The notes under the pieces: model-generated
Databases searched by the model: none
Told to the model about the DNA's origin: nothing
What the model saw: the letters and a program-made list of their open reading frames with translations, nothing else
Assembly: GCF_900141735.1 (NCBI RefSeq)
Contig: NZ_FQYO01000006.1
Coordinates: 62,001-126,000 of the forward strand
DNA: 64,000 bases
Source of the DNA: Wenxinia saemankumensis
Lineage (GTDB): Bacteria; Pseudomonadota; Alphaproteobacteria; Rhodobacterales; Rhodobacteraceae
Direction: 5' to 3'
Part shown: positions 18,966-29,356 of the stretch, one piece after another
Layout: each line of letters opens with the position of its first letter
Numbering within the stretch: the stretch's first letter is position 1
Made by a program: the position numbers and the translations under genes

Positions 18966-19735
18966 GAAGTGTCCTTGTTGTATCTCTGGATGACCGTCAG
19001 GCCATGGATTGTCAGGTCGTCCTCGATCGTGTCGAAGAGCGTCTCGCCCGTTGCGAAGAGGGGGGCGAGTCCCCCGGTGCCGATGGCGCGCATGGGGCGC
19101 CCGTATTCGTCGCGGATGCGTCTCAGGATCCCGTCCACGAGACCGATATAGCCCCAGAAGACGCCGGATTGGATGCATCCGACCGTGTTCGTGCCGATCA
19201 CCTTGGGCGGGCGGCTGACATCGACATGGGGCAGCGCGGCCGCCCCCTGGTGCAGCGCCTCGAGGGAGAGGTTGACGCCCGGGGCGATGACCCCGCCGAC
19301 ATAGGCGCCGTCCTCGGCGACCACGTCGAAATTGGTGGCCGTGCCGAAATCGACGACCACGACGTCGCCGCCATGCCGGTCGAAGGCGCCGGCCGCGTTC
19401 GCCAGCCGGTCCGGGCCGGGACGCACCCCCTCCTCCACCCGCGGCGGGACCGGCAGGCGGCAATCGGGCCGGCCGACCACGCTGGGCCGGCATTCGAAGT
19501 AGCGGTCGCACAGGACACGCAGGTTGAACACGACCCGCGGCACCGTGGACGAGATGATGACCTCGGTGATGTCGCCGTAGATGCCGCGCAGGTCCATCAG
19601 CTGGGTCAGCCAGGTGTAGTATTCGTCGGCCGTCCGCTGGTGCTGCGTGGCGATCCGCCAGGTCGACAGGAACGCGCCGTCGCGCCAGAGCGCGAAGACG
19701 GTGTTGGTGTTGCCGCAATCGATGCAGAGCAGCAT
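18962..19735 (-). CDS. coaX: Type III pantothenate kinase
   Basis: A 257-residue ASKHA-fold kinase that phosphorylates pantothenate, the first step of coenzyme A synthesis. Motifs are the N-terminal phosphate loop LLCIDCGNTNTVFALW, the second phosphate site VVVDFGTATNFDVV (about residue 124) and the adenosine loop IGTGGLAPLFA (about 222). Length agrees with CoaX. The gene lies 1 base from birA and overlaps rnj by 4 bases, in the order birA-coaX-rnj seen downstream of nuoN in many Rhodobacterales. Confidence 0.95.
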   Translation of the reverse strand: MLLCIDCGNTNTVFALWRDGAFLSTWRIATQHQRTADEYYTWLTQLMDLRGIYGDITEVIISSTVPRVVFNLRVLCDRYFECRPSVVGRPDCRLPVPPRVEEGVRPGPDRLANAAGAFDRHGGDVVVVDFGTATNFDVVAEDGAYVGGVIAPGVNLSLEALHQGAAALPHVDVSRPPKVIGTNTVGCIQSGVFWGYIGLVDGILRRIRDEYGRPMRAIGTGGLAPLFATGETLFDTIEDDLTIHGLTVIQRYNKDTS

Positions 19736-19736
19736 G

Positions 19737-20504
19737 TCAGGGCGCCGGGAAATAGACGTCGGCCGCGGGGATCGAGCGTGGCCCCCGCGCGGTGATCAGG
19801 ATCAGGTTGCCGTCCTGGTCGACCGTGTCGAACAGGCCCCTGACCGTTTCCTTCCCCGTGCGGGCGACGATCTCCTCGCCCAGCCGGGCGGCGTGGCGCA
19901 GCCAGTCCTCGCGGATGCGGGGAAAGCCGAACGTGTCCCACTTACCCTCCTGCGTCGCCATGTTCGAGGCGAGGACCGTGAGGAAATCCTCGGGCAGGAC
20001 GAGGTCCGCCCCCGCGTCGATCAGGCTGATCGGGGTGAAGGCGGCGCCCGGCTCGGGCGGCGGCGCCTTGCGCAGGTTCACCCCGATGCCGATGGCCAGC
20101 CAGTCAACGAAATGTCCGCCCCCGGCGCTCTCCAGCAGGATGCCGGCGACCTTGCAATCGTCGAGCAGCACGTCGTTCGGCCATTTCAGCGACAGCCTCT
20201 CGCGGCTGACGAAGAAGGCGAGCGACTCGAACAGCGCGTTCGCGGCGAGGAAGGACCGCTTCGCCGCCTCGTGCGCGGTCGCCTGCGGCCGCGAGATCAG
20301 GGTCGCGGCGAAATTGCCCTTCGGGCTGTCCCAGGCCCGGCCCCGGCGGCCGCGGGCGGCGCTCTGCTCGTGGGCCAGGATCCAGGTCGGCCGGTCGAGG
20401 GTCCGCACGATCCGCGCGGCCTCGGCCATCGTGCTGTCGACCTCGGGCAGGATTATGCGGCCGTAGCCCGCGGGCCAGAGCCGCCTGGGCGCCCTACTGG
20501 ACAA
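19737..20504 (-). CDS. birA: Biotin-[acetyl-CoA-carboxylase] ligase
   Basis: A 255-residue biotin protein ligase that activates biotin to biotinoyl-AMP and attaches it to the carboxyl-carrier protein. Motifs are EVDSTMAEA (substrate contact), [16 protein letters not shown] (adenylate loop) and [20 protein letters not shown] (catalytic Lys). It lacks the N-terminal helix-turn-helix of E. coli BirA, so it is not expected to repress biotin genes. The best start is a TTG at 20504 that overlaps the nuoN end by 11 bases; no ATG occurs before the conserved STM. Translation is probably coupled to nuoN. Confidence 0.93.
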   Translation of the reverse strand: MSSRAPRRLWPAGYGRIILPEVDSTMAEAARIVRTLDRPTWILAHEQSAARGRRGRAWDSPKGNFAATLISRPQATAHEAAKRSFLAANALFESLAFFVSRERLSLKWPNDVLLDDCKVAGILLESAGGGHFVDWLAIGIGVNLRKAPPPEPGAAFTPISLIDAGADLVLPEDFLTVLASNMATQEGKWDTFGFPRIREDWLRHAARLGEEIVARTGKETVRGLFDTVDQDGNLILITARGPRSIPAADVYFPAP

Positions 20505-21951
20505 CGACCACGACCACCGGATCGACCAGCGCCGCCGCCGCCCGCTGCGCGACCTGAGGCACCCCGAAGAGGTTGATGACGCCCAGCACCATCGCCGCGG
20601 CGGAGACCATCAGGAAGCCCCAGAGCACCGGCGGCATGCCGCTGTCGAGAGTCGCCTTCTCCTCGCCGAAATACATGTAGAACACGATCCGCAGGTAGTA
20701 GAACGCGCCGATAACGGAGGCGATCACGCCGAGGATGGCCAGCCAGCCGAGCCCGGCATCCACCGCCGCCTGGACGACGTAGAGCTTGCCGAAGAAGCCG
20801 ACCATCGGCGGCACCCCGGCGAGGCTGAACATCAGGACCAGCAGCGCCAGCGCCTTGAGCGGCTCGCGCACCGAATACCCGTTGAGCAGGGCGATGTCCG
20901 TCGTCGGCCGACCGTCCCGCTCCATCGACAGGATGAAGGCGAAGGTGCCGATGTTCATCGTGACGTAGATCGCCATGTAGATCAGCATCGCCTGCACGCC
21001 GAGCGCGGTGCCGGCGGCGAGGCCCATCAGCGCGTAGCCCATATGGGCGATCGAGGAATAGGCCATCAGCCGCTTGATGTCGCGCTGGCCGATCGCGGCG
21101 ACGCCGCCCCAGAACATCGACACGACCGACAGGAAGGCGACGATCTGGCGCCAGTCGCCGACGACCCCGCCGAAGGCGTCGAACACGACCCGGGCGAAGA
21201 GGCCCATCGCCGCGACCTTGGGCGCGGTGGCGAGGAAGGCGGTGACCGGCGTCGGCGCACCCTCGTAGACGTCGGGCGTCCACATGTGGAACGGCGCGGC
21301 CGAGACCTTGAAGGCGAAGCCCGCGATCAGGAAGGCGAGGCCGAAGAGCAGCCCGAGGGACGTGCCGCCCGCCGTGGCCGCGATGATGCCCTCGAACTGG
21401 GTGGTGCCTGCGTAGCCGTAGGTCAGCGACGCGCCGTAGAGCAGCAGTCCCGAGGAGAGCGCGCCGAGGACGAAGTATTTCAGGCCCGCTTCGGTCGATT
21501 TCGGGCTGTCCCGCCGCAGCGAGGCGACGACGTAGAGCGCGAGCGACTGGAGCTCGAGCCCCATGTAGAGGCTCATCAGGTCGCCGGCCGAGACCATGAC
21601 CATCATGCCGACCACGGACAACGCGACGAGGACCGGGTACTCGAAGCGCAGCAGGCCGCGCCGCGTCATGTAGTTCTCGGACATGAAGAGGACGGCGGCG
21701 GCCGAGAGCAGGATCACCACCTTGGCGAAGCGGGCGAACCCGTCGTTGACGAAGGTGCCGGAGAAGGCGATCTCGTCCCCGCGCCCGGTGCCGATCCACA
21801 GCGCCAGCAGCACGAAGAGGGCCGAGGTCACCCAGACCAGCAGCGTCGCCGCCTTGTCCTTGCCCGTGTAGACCGCGGCCAGCAGCGCGACCATCGCGTA
21901 GAGCGAGAGCACGATCTCGGGCAGCAGGATCGAGAGGTCGTTGGAGATCAT
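20494..21951 (-). CDS. nuoN: NADH-quinone oxidoreductase subunit N
   Basis: A 485-residue antiporter-like membrane subunit of complex I with about 14 helices. Typical motifs are [16 protein letters not shown] (conserved Glu), [18 protein letters not shown] (Lys/His/Trp channel motif) and [16 protein letters not shown] (conserved Lys before the S-x-x-H-x-G). It is the last nuo gene of the cluster, 6 bases after nuoM and overlapping birA. Confidence 0.96.
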   Translation of the reverse strand: MISNDLSILLPEIVLSLYAMVALLAAVYTGKDKAATLLVWVTSALFVLLALWIGTGRGDEIAFSGTFVNDGFARFAKVVILLSAAAVLFMSENYMTRRGLLRFEYPVLVALSVVGMMVMVSAGDLMSLYMGLELQSLALYVVASLRRDSPKSTEAGLKYFVLGALSSGLLLYGASLTYGYAGTTQFEGIIAATAGGTSLGLLFGLAFLIAGFAFKVSAAPFHMWTPDVYEGAPTPVTAFLATAPKVAAMGLFARVVFDAFGGVVGDWRQIVAFLSVVSMFWGGVAAIGQRDIKRLMAYSSIAHMGYALMGLAAGTALGVQAMLIYMAIYVTMNIGTFAFILSMERDGRPTTDIALLNGYSVREPLKALALLVLMFSLAGVPPMVGFFGKLYVVQAAVDAGLGWLAILGVIASVIGAFYYLRIVFYMYFGEEKATLDSGMPPVLWGFLMVSAAAMVLGVINLFGVPQVAQRAAAALVDPVVVVVVQ

Positions 21952-21957
21952 GTCGTC

Positions 21958-23556
21958 TTACTCCTCGCCGGCTTCGGCGTCGGCCGCTGGGGCCGCTACG
22001 GTCGCGGGCTCGGACTCGGCCGAGGCGACCTGCGTGGTGGCGGCGAATTCGGCGCGCGCGGTCTCGACGTCGTCGACGAGGTTGGCGACGGCCGGACCGG
22101 TGATGTCGGTGGCGAGCCAGGGCATCACGCCGAGGATCAGCGTCATCGCGACCAGCGGCGCGAAGATCCACTTCTCGCGCGCGGTGAGGTCGCGGATCGA
22201 CTTCAGCGCCTCCTTGATGAGGTCGCCCATCACGACGCGCCGGTAGAGCCAGAGCGCATAGGCCGCCGACAGGATCACGCCGGTCGTCGCGACCGCGGCA
22301 ACCCAGGTGTTCACCTGGAAGATGCCCATGAGCGTCAGGAACTCGCCGATGAAGCCGGACGTGCCCGGCAGGCCGACATTCGCCATGGTGAAGAACAGGA
22401 AGATCATCGCGTAGGACGGCATCCGGTTCACGAGGCCGCCATAGGCGTCGATCTCGCGCGTATGCATCCGGTCGTAGATCACGCCCACGCAGAGGAAGAG
22501 CGCGCCCGAGATGAAGCCGTGGCTGAGCATCTGGAAGATCGCGCCGTCGAGGCCCTGCTGGTTCGCCGCGAAGATCCCCATCGTCACGTAGCCCATATGG
22601 GCGACGGAGGAGTAGGCGATCAGCTTCTTCATGTCCTCCTGCACCAGCGCGACGAGCGAGGTGTAGACGATGGCGATCGCGCTCATCCAGAACACCAGCG
22701 GGCCCAGGATCTCGGACCCCACGGGGAACATCGGCAGCGAGAAGCGCAGGAAGCCGTAGCCCCCCATCTTCAGCAGGATCGCGGCCAGCACGACCGACCC
22801 GGCGGTGGGCGCCTGGACGTGCGCGTCCGGCAGCCAGGTATGGACGGGCCACATCGGCATCTTCACCGCAAAACTGGCAAAGAAGGCGAGCCAGAGCAGC
22901 GTCTGCATCCCGCCCAGCACGTTGAGGCCGAGCACCGTCATCGGCGCGGAGGAGAACTGGAACTCGAGCAGCTGCACGATGTCGGACGTGCCCGCCTGGA
23001 CGTACATCGCGACCATCGCCACCAGCATCAGCACCGAGCCGAGGAAGGTGTAGAGGAAGAACTTGAACGCCGCGTAGATCCGGTCCTTGCCGCCCCAGAT
23101 GCCGATGATCAGGAACATCGGGATCAGGCCCGCCTCGAAGAAGAGGTAGAACAGGAACAGGTCGAGCGCGCAGAACACGCCCAGCATCAGCGTTTCCAGC
23201 ACGAGGAACGCGATCATGTATTCCTTGACCCTCGTCTCCACCTCCCAGCAGGCGGCGATGACGAGCGGCATGAGGAAGGTCGTCAGCATGACGAAGAGCA
23301 CGCTGATGCCGTCGACGCCCATCTTGTAGTGCAGGCCGAGCAGCCATTCCCTGTCCTCGACGAACTGGAAGCCGGGAGCCGAGGCGTCGAAGCCGAACAG
23401 GATGAACAGCGACACCACGAAGGTGAAGGCCGTCGTGGCGAGCGCCACCCACTTGGCGTTGCGGCGGGCCGCCTCGTCGTCGCCGCGCAGGAACAGGGCG
23501 AGGATGACCGCCCCGACCAGCGGGATGAACGTCGTGAGCGAGAGGATATTGCCCAT
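21958..23556 (-). CDS. nuoM: NADH-quinone oxidoreductase subunit M
   Basis: A 532-residue proton-pumping subunit of complex I. Motifs include [20 protein letters not shown] (conserved Glu), [20 protein letters not shown] and [16 protein letters not shown]. The ATG at 23556 overlaps the nuoL stop by one base (TGATG), so it is translationally coupled. The frame extends upstream to 23808 but lies within nuoL there. The C-terminus carries a soluble Ala/Glu-rich tail of about 40 residues ([19 protein letters not shown]) beyond the usual end. Confidence 0.96.
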   Translation of the reverse strand: MGNILSLTTFIPLVGAVILALFLRGDDEAARRNAKWVALATTAFTFVVSLFILFGFDASAPGFQFVEDREWLLGLHYKMGVDGISVLFVMLTTFLMPLVIAACWEVETRVKEYMIAFLVLETLMLGVFCALDLFLFYLFFEAGLIPMFLIIGIWGGKDRIYAAFKFFLYTFLGSVLMLVAMVAMYVQAGTSDIVQLLEFQFSSAPMTVLGLNVLGGMQTLLWLAFFASFAVKMPMWPVHTWLPDAHVQAPTAGSVVLAAILLKMGGYGFLRFSLPMFPVGSEILGPLVFWMSAIAIVYTSLVALVQEDMKKLIAYSSVAHMGYVTMGIFAANQQGLDGAIFQMLSHGFISGALFLCVGVIYDRMHTREIDAYGGLVNRMPSYAMIFLFFTMANVGLPGTSGFIGEFLTLMGIFQVNTWVAAVATTGVILSAAYALWLYRRVVMGDLIKEALKSIRDLTAREKWIFAPLVAMTLILGVMPWLATDITGPAVANLVDDVETARAEFAATTQVASAESEPATVAAPAADAEAGEE

Positions 23557-25709
23557 CAGTTCGCACCCCCGGACAGCGTGAGCCAGGTGATGATGAGGGC
23601 AATCCCGATCACCATCGCGAAGGCGTAGTGGAAGATGTAGCCGGACTGCGCCCGGTTCGCGGCGCGGGTCAGGGCGGGGATGATCCCCATCGCGACACCG
23701 TTGATCGAGCCGTCGATCACGTCGCCGTCGCCCCGCCGCCAGAAGAACCGTCCGATGACGCCGGCCGGGTGCACGAAGAGCCAGTTGTAGAACTCGTCGA
23801 AGTACCACTTGTTCAGCAGGAAGCGGTAGAGCGGCGCCTGCGCCGTGGCCAGGCGGCCGGGCAGCGACGTGTCCCGGATGTAGAACAGCCAGGCGGTCAC
23901 GAGGCCGAGCAGCATCGCCACGAAGGGCGAGACCTTGACCCAGATCGGGGCGGCATGCGCGTCGTCGATGACGTGGTTGTCGGGGGCGATGTAGATCGCG
24001 CCGTCACCCGGTGCGCCCCCGAAGGCGAAGTGATGTCCCTCGCCCGCGGGATCGTCCTCGGTCGATTCCGTGATCGCCGCGGCCGCGCCCTCGGCATCGC
24101 CCTCGGCCAGCTCCTCGGCGGCGGCGCCGACGCCCTCGCCGTGATCGCTCTCGCCTTCCTCGTGCGCCTCGGCGCTTTCGGCCGCCGGGATGTCGAAGAA
24201 GGAGGCGACGCGCTCGCTCTCGCCGAAGAAGACGCCGTACCAGATCATCCCGGCGAAGACCGCGCCGAGCGACAGAACGCCGAGCGGAGCGGTCATGACG
24301 AGCGGGCTCTCATGCGCATGCTCGTGCGTGTGCCGGTCGCCGCGCGGCTCGCCGAAGAAGGTCAGGAACATCAGGCGCCAGGAATAGAAGCTGGTGAAGC
24401 AGGCGGCGACGACGAGCAGCCAGAAGGCATAGCCCGATCCGCCGGCCCAGGCGCTCTCGATCACCGCGTCCTTCGACAGGAAGCCGGCGAAGCCGATATG
24501 GGTCAGCGGGATGCCGACGCCGGTGATCGCCAGCGTGCCGATCATCATCGCCCAGAACGTCCAGGGCATCTTTTTCCGCAGGCCGCCGTAGTTCCGCATG
24601 TCCTGCTCGTGATGCATCCCGTGGATGACCGAGCCGGCGCCGAGGAACAGCATCGCCTTGAAGAAGGCATGCGTGAAGAGGTGGAACATCGCGACCGAAT
24701 AGACGCCCGAGCCGGCGGCGACGAACATGTAGCCGAGCTGCGAGCAGGTCGAATAGGCGATCACGCGCTTGATGTCGGTCTGCACGAGGCCGACCGTCGC
24801 GGCGAAGAAGGCCGTGGTCGCGCCGATGATGACGATGAAGTCCTTTGCCGCCGGCGCGAACTCGATCACCGGCGACATCCGGCAGACGAGGAACACGCCC
24901 GCCGTGACCATGGTCGCGGCGTGGATCAGCGCCGAGACGGGGGTCGGCCCCTCCATCGCGTCGGGCAGCCAGGTGTGCAGCAGCAGCTGCGCCGACTTGC
25001 CCATCGCGCCGATGAAGAGCAGCACGGCAGCCAGCTCGGCGGCGTTGAACTCGGCCCAGAGGAAAGCGATCTGCGTGTTCGCCAGGCGCGGCGCCTCGGC
25101 GAAGATCACGTCGAACTGGACGCTGTCGGTGAGGAAGAACAGCGCGAAGATCCCGAGCGCGAAGCCGAAATCGCCGACCCGGTTCACGACGAAGGCCTTG
25201 ATCGCGGCGGCGTTGGCGCTCGGCTTGCGGAAGTAGAAACCGATCAGGAGGTACGACGCGACGCCCACGCCTTCCCACCCGAAGAACATCTGGATCAGGT
25301 TGTCCGCCGTCACGAGCATCAGCATCGCGAAGGTGAAGAACGACAGGTAGGCGAAGAAGCGGGGCCTGTAGCTCTCGCCGTCGCGGAAATTGTCGTCATG
25401 GGCCATGTAGCCCTGCGAATAAAGGTGAACCAGCGCCGAGACGGTGGTGATCACGATCAGCATGATCGCCGTAAGTCGGTCGAGCCGGATCGCCCAGTAG
25501 GTGTCGAGAGAGCCCGACGAGACCCAGCGCATGATCTCGATATGCAGCGTCTCGTCGCCGAGCGTCAGGAAGACGGTCCAGGACAGCAGCGCCACGAGGA
25601 ACAGGATGCCTGTCGCGATCCAGGTGGCGGCCGCCTCGCCGATCCAGCGCCAGGTGAAGCCGCAGATGAGGGCGCCGATCAGGGGCGCGAAGAGGATGAT
25701 CGTGGTCAT
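23556..25709 (-). CDS. nuoL: NADH-quinone oxidoreductase subunit L
   Basis: A 717-residue subunit with the long lateral helix, distal proton pump of complex I. Motifs include [19 protein letters not shown] (conserved Glu), [20 protein letters not shown] and [16 protein letters not shown]. Longer than E. coli NuoL (613), mainly through a soluble acidic insert of about 55 residues (about 520-580: [10 protein letters not shown]...[13 protein letters not shown]) after the antiporter core. It follows the small 55-residue ORF by 9 bases. Confidence 0.96.
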   Translation of the reverse strand: MTTIILFAPLIGALICGFTWRWIGEAAATWIATGILFLVALLSWTVFLTLGDETLHIEIMRWVSSGSLDTYWAIRLDRLTAIMLIVITTVSALVHLYSQGYMAHDDNFRDGESYRPRFFAYLSFFTFAMLMLVTADNLIQMFFGWEGVGVASYLLIGFYFRKPSANAAAIKAFVVNRVGDFGFALGIFALFFLTDSVQFDVIFAEAPRLANTQIAFLWAEFNAAELAAVLLFIGAMGKSAQLLLHTWLPDAMEGPTPVSALIHAATMVTAGVFLVCRMSPVIEFAPAAKDFIVIIGATTAFFAATVGLVQTDIKRVIAYSTCSQLGYMFVAAGSGVYSVAMFHLFTHAFFKAMLFLGAGSVIHGMHHEQDMRNYGGLRKKMPWTFWAMMIGTLAITGVGIPLTHIGFAGFLSKDAVIESAWAGGSGYAFWLLVVAACFTSFYSWRLMFLTFFGEPRGDRHTHEHAHESPLVMTAPLGVLSLGAVFAGMIWYGVFFGESERVASFFDIPAAESAEAHEEGESDHGEGVGAAAEELAEGDAEGAAAAITESTEDDPAGEGHHFAFGGAPGDGAIYIAPDNHVIDDAHAAPIWVKVSPFVAMLLGLVTAWLFYIRDTSLPGRLATAQAPLYRFLLNKWYFDEFYNWLFVHPAGVIGRFFWRRGDGDVIDGSINGVAMGIIPALTRAANRAQSGYIFHYAFAMVIGIALIITWLTLSGGAN

Positions 25710-25718
25710 GGCGTGTCC

Positions 25719-25886
25719 TTAACCGATCACGTGCCCGGCGGCGACGAAGGAGAGGAAGGGGGCGGCGAACGGACCGTGGGCGACGGGAAGCGCCGGCAGG
25801 GATCCGATCGTCGACATGCCGAGTTCGGCCGAGATCATCTCGACCTGCCCGGCAAGGGAAGCGGTATCGGCGGAAACGTCGCTCAT
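25719..25886 (-). CDS. Small 55-residue ORF between nuoK and nuoL
   Basis: An open frame from ATG 25886 to TAA 25719 in the otherwise tightly packed nuo cluster. The ATG lies 4 bases past the nuoK stop with GAGGAG abutting it; the stop lies 9 bases before nuoL. The product starts MSDVSADTASLAGQVEMISA and ends AAPFLSFVAAGHVIG, acidic and Ser-rich at the N-terminus and hydrophobic at the C-terminus (possible single short membrane segment or amphipathic helix). No homologue is recognised. Without it, nuoK and nuoL would be 181 bases apart, unusual for this operon. It could also be a non-coding spacer. Confidence 0.5.
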   Translation of the reverse strand: MSDVSADTASLAGQVEMISAELGMSTIGSLPALPVAHGPFAAPFLSFVAAGHVIG

Positions 25887-25890
25887 CTCC

Positions 25891-26196
25891 TCAGCCCCGC
25901 ATCACGTTGACGTCCTCGACGTCGATCGAGCCCTTGGTCCGGAAGAAGCAGACCAGGATGGCGAGGCCGATGGCGGCCTCGGCCGCCGCGACCGTCAGCA
26001 CGAAGAGCGTGAAGACCTGCCCGACCATGTCGAGGTGGTAGGAGGAGAAGGCGACGAGGTTGATGTTGACCGACAGCAGGATCAGCTCGATCGACATCAG
26101 CAGGATGATGATGTTCTTGCGGTTCAGGAACAGCCCGAAGATGCCGATCACGAAGAGGGCCGCGGCCACGGTGAGGTAGTGTTCCAGTCCGATCAT
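25891..26196 (-). CDS. nuoK: NADH-quinone oxidoreductase subunit K
   Basis: A 101-residue three-helix membrane subunit of complex I. The conserved membrane Glu residues are in helix 2 ([20 protein letters not shown]) and helix 3 ([16 protein letters not shown]). Length is standard. It lies 112 bases downstream of nuoJ, a gap in which I see no gene. Confidence 0.97.
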   Translation of the reverse strand: MIGLEHYLTVAAALFVIGIFGLFLNRKNIIILLMSIELILLSVNINLVAFSSYHLDMVGQVFTLFVLTVAAAEAAIGLAILVCFFRTKGSIDVEDVNVMRG

Positions 26197-26308
26197 CGTC
26201 TCTCGTCCCCCGGGCGGCTTGCTCCGCCTCGTTCGCTTGCGGCGGGTGGGCCCGCGCGTTCGTCCGTTTCCCGCCCGATAGCCTGACCACCGGGCGGGGG
26301 AAACCCTC

Positions 26309-26917
26309 TCAGAGCCCCTGCCCCGGCTTCACGTCGTGCACCTTCATCGCCTTGGCCGGATCGCGCATCATCTGCGTGATCGGATCCTGCCGCTTCACGT
26401 CCTGGCGGTGGCGCAGGGTCAGCACGATCGCCCCGATCATCGCGACCAGCAGGACGAGGCCCGCCAGCTGGAACAGCAGGAAGTAGCGGTCGTAGATCAG
26501 CAGGCCGAGCAGCTGCGTGTTCGGCTGGTCGAGGAGGATCGGCGCGACCAGCCGCTCCTCGAAGCCCTCGGACGTGCCCCAGACCCCCAGCGCGAGACCG
26601 AGCTGCATCAGGATGATGATCCCGATCAGCAGCGCGAGCGGCACGTATTTCGCCATCTCGGCCTTCAGCGCGGCGAAGTCGATGTCGAGCATCATCACGA
26701 CGAAGAGGAACAGCACCGCGACCGCGCCGACATAGACGATCATCAGCAGCATCGCGATGAACTCCGCCCCCAGCAGGACGAAGAGACCCGCCGCGGAGAG
26801 GAAGGACAGGATCAGCCAGAGCACCGAATGGACCGGGTTGCGGGCCAGCACGGTCATCAGCGCGCCGCCCAGAAGGGTGACGGCGAAGAGATAGAAGGTG
26901 ACGACGGCGACGGTCAT
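26309..26917 (-). CDS. nuoJ: NADH-quinone oxidoreductase subunit J
   Basis: A 202-residue membrane subunit of complex I with five helices. The pi-bulge helix region [20 protein letters not shown] and the N-terminal [20 protein letters not shown] are diagnostic. It lies 34 bases after the carboxymuconolactone-decarboxylase-like gene. Confidence 0.96.
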   Translation of the reverse strand: MTVAVVTFYLFAVTLLGGALMTVLARNPVHSVLWLILSFLSAAGLFVLLGAEFIAMLLMIVYVGAVAVLFLFVVMMLDIDFAALKAEMAKYVPLALLIGIIILMQLGLALGVWGTSEGFEERLVAPILLDQPNTQLLGLLIYDRYFLLFQLAGLVLLVAMIGAIVLTLRHRQDVKRQDPITQMMRDPAKAMKVHDVKPGQGL

Positions 26918-26951
26918 TTCGCCTCCCCTTTGGTGGTGGTGATGGCGCGGG

Positions 26952-27344
26952 TCACTCGGCCCCCTCCATCGCGTCGGTGGCGATCTCCATCGCCTTGGTC
27001 ATGGCCGGCACGCCGCCGAACATTCCGGCGAGGCCGATCGTCTCGGCGATCTCCTGCTTCGTCGCGCCGGCCTCTCGGGCGTGGCGGACGGTCAGGCGGA
27101 TCTGGCTCTCGGCCTGGGCGCCGAGGATAGTCAGGCCCTGCAGGGTCAGCAGCAACTTGGTCCTGCTGTCCAGCCCCTCGGGGTTGAAGGTCTTGCCCAT
27201 GAAGGTCTCCATGACCTCCTTGGGCATGGTGGGCCAGAGCGCCTCGAACCCCTTCGGCGTGAAGTTCTCCAGCGCGGGATTCATCGCGCGGGCCCAGTCC
27301 TGGGTCGCCTTCATCATCGCCGCGAAGGGGTTCTGATCGCTCAT
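26952..27344 (-). CDS. Carboxymuconolactone decarboxylase/AhpD-like protein in nuo cluster
   Basis: A 130-residue all-helical protein of the CMD family. The core is [20 protein letters not shown] followed by [20 protein letters not shown] and [13 protein letters not shown]. The CxxC of true AhpD peroxidases is absent, so a thiol peroxidase role is unlikely; the substrate is unknown. The start at 27344 lies 5 bases after the nuoI stop. Position between nuoI and nuoJ implies co-expression with complex I, but a role in it is only inference. Confidence 0.85.
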   Translation of the reverse strand: MSDQNPFAAMMKATQDWARAMNPALENFTPKGFEALWPTMPKEVMETFMGKTFNPEGLDSRTKLLLTLQGLTILGAQAESQIRLTVRHAREAGATKQEIAETIGLAGMFGGVPAMTKAMEIATDAMEGAE

Positions 27345-27349
27345 CGCCG

Positions 27350-27844
27350 TTACCGGTAGGGCGCGTCGAGTTCGAGGTTGCGGGCGATCTCCGCCTCCCA
27401 GCGCTCGCCGTTCTCGAGAAGCTTGGCCTTGTCGTAGTAGAGCTCCTCGCGCGTCTCGGTCGAGAACTCGAAGTTCGGCCCCTCGACGATGGCGTCGACC
27501 GGGCAGGCCTCCTGGCAGAAGCCGCAATAGATGCACTTCGTCATGTCGATGTCGTAGCGCGTCGTGCGCCGGCTGCCGTCGGCGCGCGGCTCGGCGTCGA
27601 TGGTGATCGCCTGGGCGGGGCAGATCGCCTCGCACAGCTTGCAGGCGATGCACCGCTCCTCGCCGTTGGGATAGCGGCGCAGCGCGTGCTCGCCCCGGAA
27701 CCGGGGGGAGAGCGGTCCCTTCTCATGCGGGTAATTCAGCGTCGCCTTGGGCTTGGCGAAGTATTTCAGGCCGAGCTTAAAGCCGGTGAAGATGTCCTGG
27801 AGCAGGAAGTACTTCGCGGCGCGGCCGTAGTCGATCTGGCTCAT
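27350..27844 (-). CDS. nuoI: NADH-quinone oxidoreductase subunit I
   Basis: A 164-residue peripheral-arm subunit with two [4Fe-4S] clusters (N6a, N6b), bound by [16 protein letters not shown] and [16 protein letters not shown]. An N-terminal amphipathic segment contacts the membrane. It lies 43 bases after nuoH. Confidence 0.97.
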   Translation of the reverse strand: MSQIDYGRAAKYFLLQDIFTGFKLGLKYFAKPKATLNYPHEKGPLSPRFRGEHALRRYPNGEERCIACKLCEAICPAQAITIDAEPRADGSRRTTRYDIDMTKCIYCGFCQEACPVDAIVEGPNFEFSTETREELYYDKAKLLENGERWEAEIARNLELDAPYR

Positions 27845-27887
27845 TGCGAACCTCCGGAAACGGGGAAAGGGGCGTCGGCGGGGCGCA

Positions 27888-28925
27888 TCACGCCCCCGCC
27901 CAGCGGGCCCAGAAGCTGCCCAGCACCTCGAACTTGGCGAGGAAGGCGACCAGCACGACCCAGGCCAGTGACATCGGGAGGAAGACCTTCCACCCGAGGC
28001 GCATGAGCTGGTCGTAGCGGAAGCGCGGCACGATCGCCTTCACCATCGCGAAGATGAAGAAGCAGAACAGGATCTTCAGCACCATCCACAGGATGCCGTC
28101 GGGCAGGCCGGGGATCGGCGACAGCCAGCCGCCGAGGAACAGCAGCGACACCAGCGCGCACATCAGGACCATGGCGACGTATTCGCCGATCATGAAGAGC
28201 AGGAAGGGCGTCGAGGAATATTCCACCTGGTAGCCCGCGACGAGTTCCGATTCCGCTTCCGGCAGGTCGAAGGGCGGGCGGTTCGTCTCGGCCAGGGCGC
28301 TGATGAAGAAGAGGAACAGCATCGGGAAATGCGGCAGCCAGTACCAGCCGAGGATCCCCCAGCCGGTATCCTGCGCCAGAACGATATGCGTCAGGTTCAG
28401 CGAGCCTGTCGAGATGATGACGCCGACGATGATCAGGCCGATCGACACTTCGTACGAGATCATCTGCGCGGCGGAACGAAGGCTTCCGAGGAACGGATAC
28501 TTCGAGTTCGACGCCCAGCCGCCCATGATCACGCCGTAGACCTCGAGCGAGGAGACGGCGAAGATGTAGAGGATGGCGACGTTGATGTCGGCCAGGACCC
28601 AGCCCTCGTCGAAGGGGATCGCCGCCCAGGCGATCACGGCGAGGGTGAAGGACAGGACGGGCGCGAGGAAGAAGACGAACCGGTCGGCGCCGGCCGGCAC
28701 GACCACTTCCTTCACGATGTACTTTAGGAAGTCCGCAAAGCTCTGCAGCAGGCCGAACGTGCCGACGACGTTGGGGCCGCGGCGCAGCTGGACCGCCGCC
28801 CAGACCTTGCGGTCGGCGTAGAGCAGGAAGGCCAGCGCGACCAGCAGCGGGACTAGGATCAGCAGGCACTGCCCGATGGTGAGCAGAACGATGCCGAACG
28901 CATTGTCGGTGAAGAATTGATACAT
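27888..28925 (-). CDS. nuoH: NADH-quinone oxidoreductase subunit H
   Basis: A 345-residue membrane subunit of complex I that forms much of the quinone pocket. Typical sequences are [60 protein letters not shown] and [17 protein letters not shown]. Length is standard. Confidence 0.97.
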   Translation of the reverse strand: MYQFFTDNAFGIVLLTIGQCLLILVPLLVALAFLLYADRKVWAAVQLRRGPNVVGTFGLLQSFADFLKYIVKEVVVPAGADRFVFFLAPVLSFTLAVIAWAAIPFDEGWVLADINVAILYIFAVSSLEVYGVIMGGWASNSKYPFLGSLRSAAQMISYEVSIGLIIVGVIISTGSLNLTHIVLAQDTGWGILGWYWLPHFPMLFLFFISALAETNRPPFDLPEAESELVAGYQVEYSSTPFLLFMIGEYVAMVLMCALVSLLFLGGWLSPIPGLPDGILWMVLKILFCFFIFAMVKAIVPRFRYDQLMRLGWKVFLPMSLAWVVLVAFLAKFEVLGSFWARWAGA

Positions 28926-28961
28926 GCGTCGTCCCCTTGGCCGCCCTGTCCGGGCCGGGCT

Positions 28962-29348
28962 TCAGACCGATGGTATTCCGTTCAGTGCGCAGTTCGCGAC
29001 GGTCACTTCGGCGTCGATCGTCCGGACCCCCCGAGGCAGGTCCGGCGAGATGGTGTAAACAGCATCCGCGCGCCAGATTCCAGTCCCCGGCTCGACCAAA
29101 GTGCGGACGTGGCGGGCAAAGGAATAACCGCGGATCAGGGTGTACTGCGCCGCCGCGCAGCGCGCGTAATCGTCCAGATCCTCGCGGCTGCGCGGGTTCT
29201 CGACCTCGACGAGGAAACTGACCAGATCGCCGTCCAGAAGCCGGGTCTCGACCCCGGCGAACCGGCGGGCGCCGTCGCCCTGCGGGACGCTCGGCGCGCA
29301 GCCCGCCGCCGCGAGGGCGGCGAGCGCGATCAGGGCCAGGCGCGGCAC
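28962..29348 (-). CDS. Putative lipoprotein between nuoG and nuoH
   Basis: A 128-residue protein beginning at GTG 29348. The signal peptide carries a lipobox (IALAALAAAGCAPS) so the mature Cys would be near residue 17. The remainder (VETRLLDGDLVSFLVEVENP; RTIDAEVTVANCALNGIPSV) looks like a small beta-rich periplasmic domain with two further cysteines. It lies 8 bases after nuoG and 36 before nuoH, so it is embedded in the operon. Function unknown. The frame extends upstream into nuoG, but GTG gives the best signal peptide. Confidence 0.72.
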   Translation of the reverse strand: MPRLALIALAALAAAGCAPSVPQGDGARRFAGVETRLLDGDLVSFLVEVENPRSREDLDDYARCAAAQYTLIRGYSFARHVRTLVEPGTGIWRADAVYTISPDLPRGVRTIDAEVTVANCALNGIPSV

Positions 29349-29356
29349 GCGGGCGC

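Noticed and set aside
20453-23628. Two frames of more than 850 codons across nuoM/nuoN (both strands)
   Set aside because: Shadow frames rich in Arg, Gly and Asp without motifs; nuoM and nuoN explain the region.
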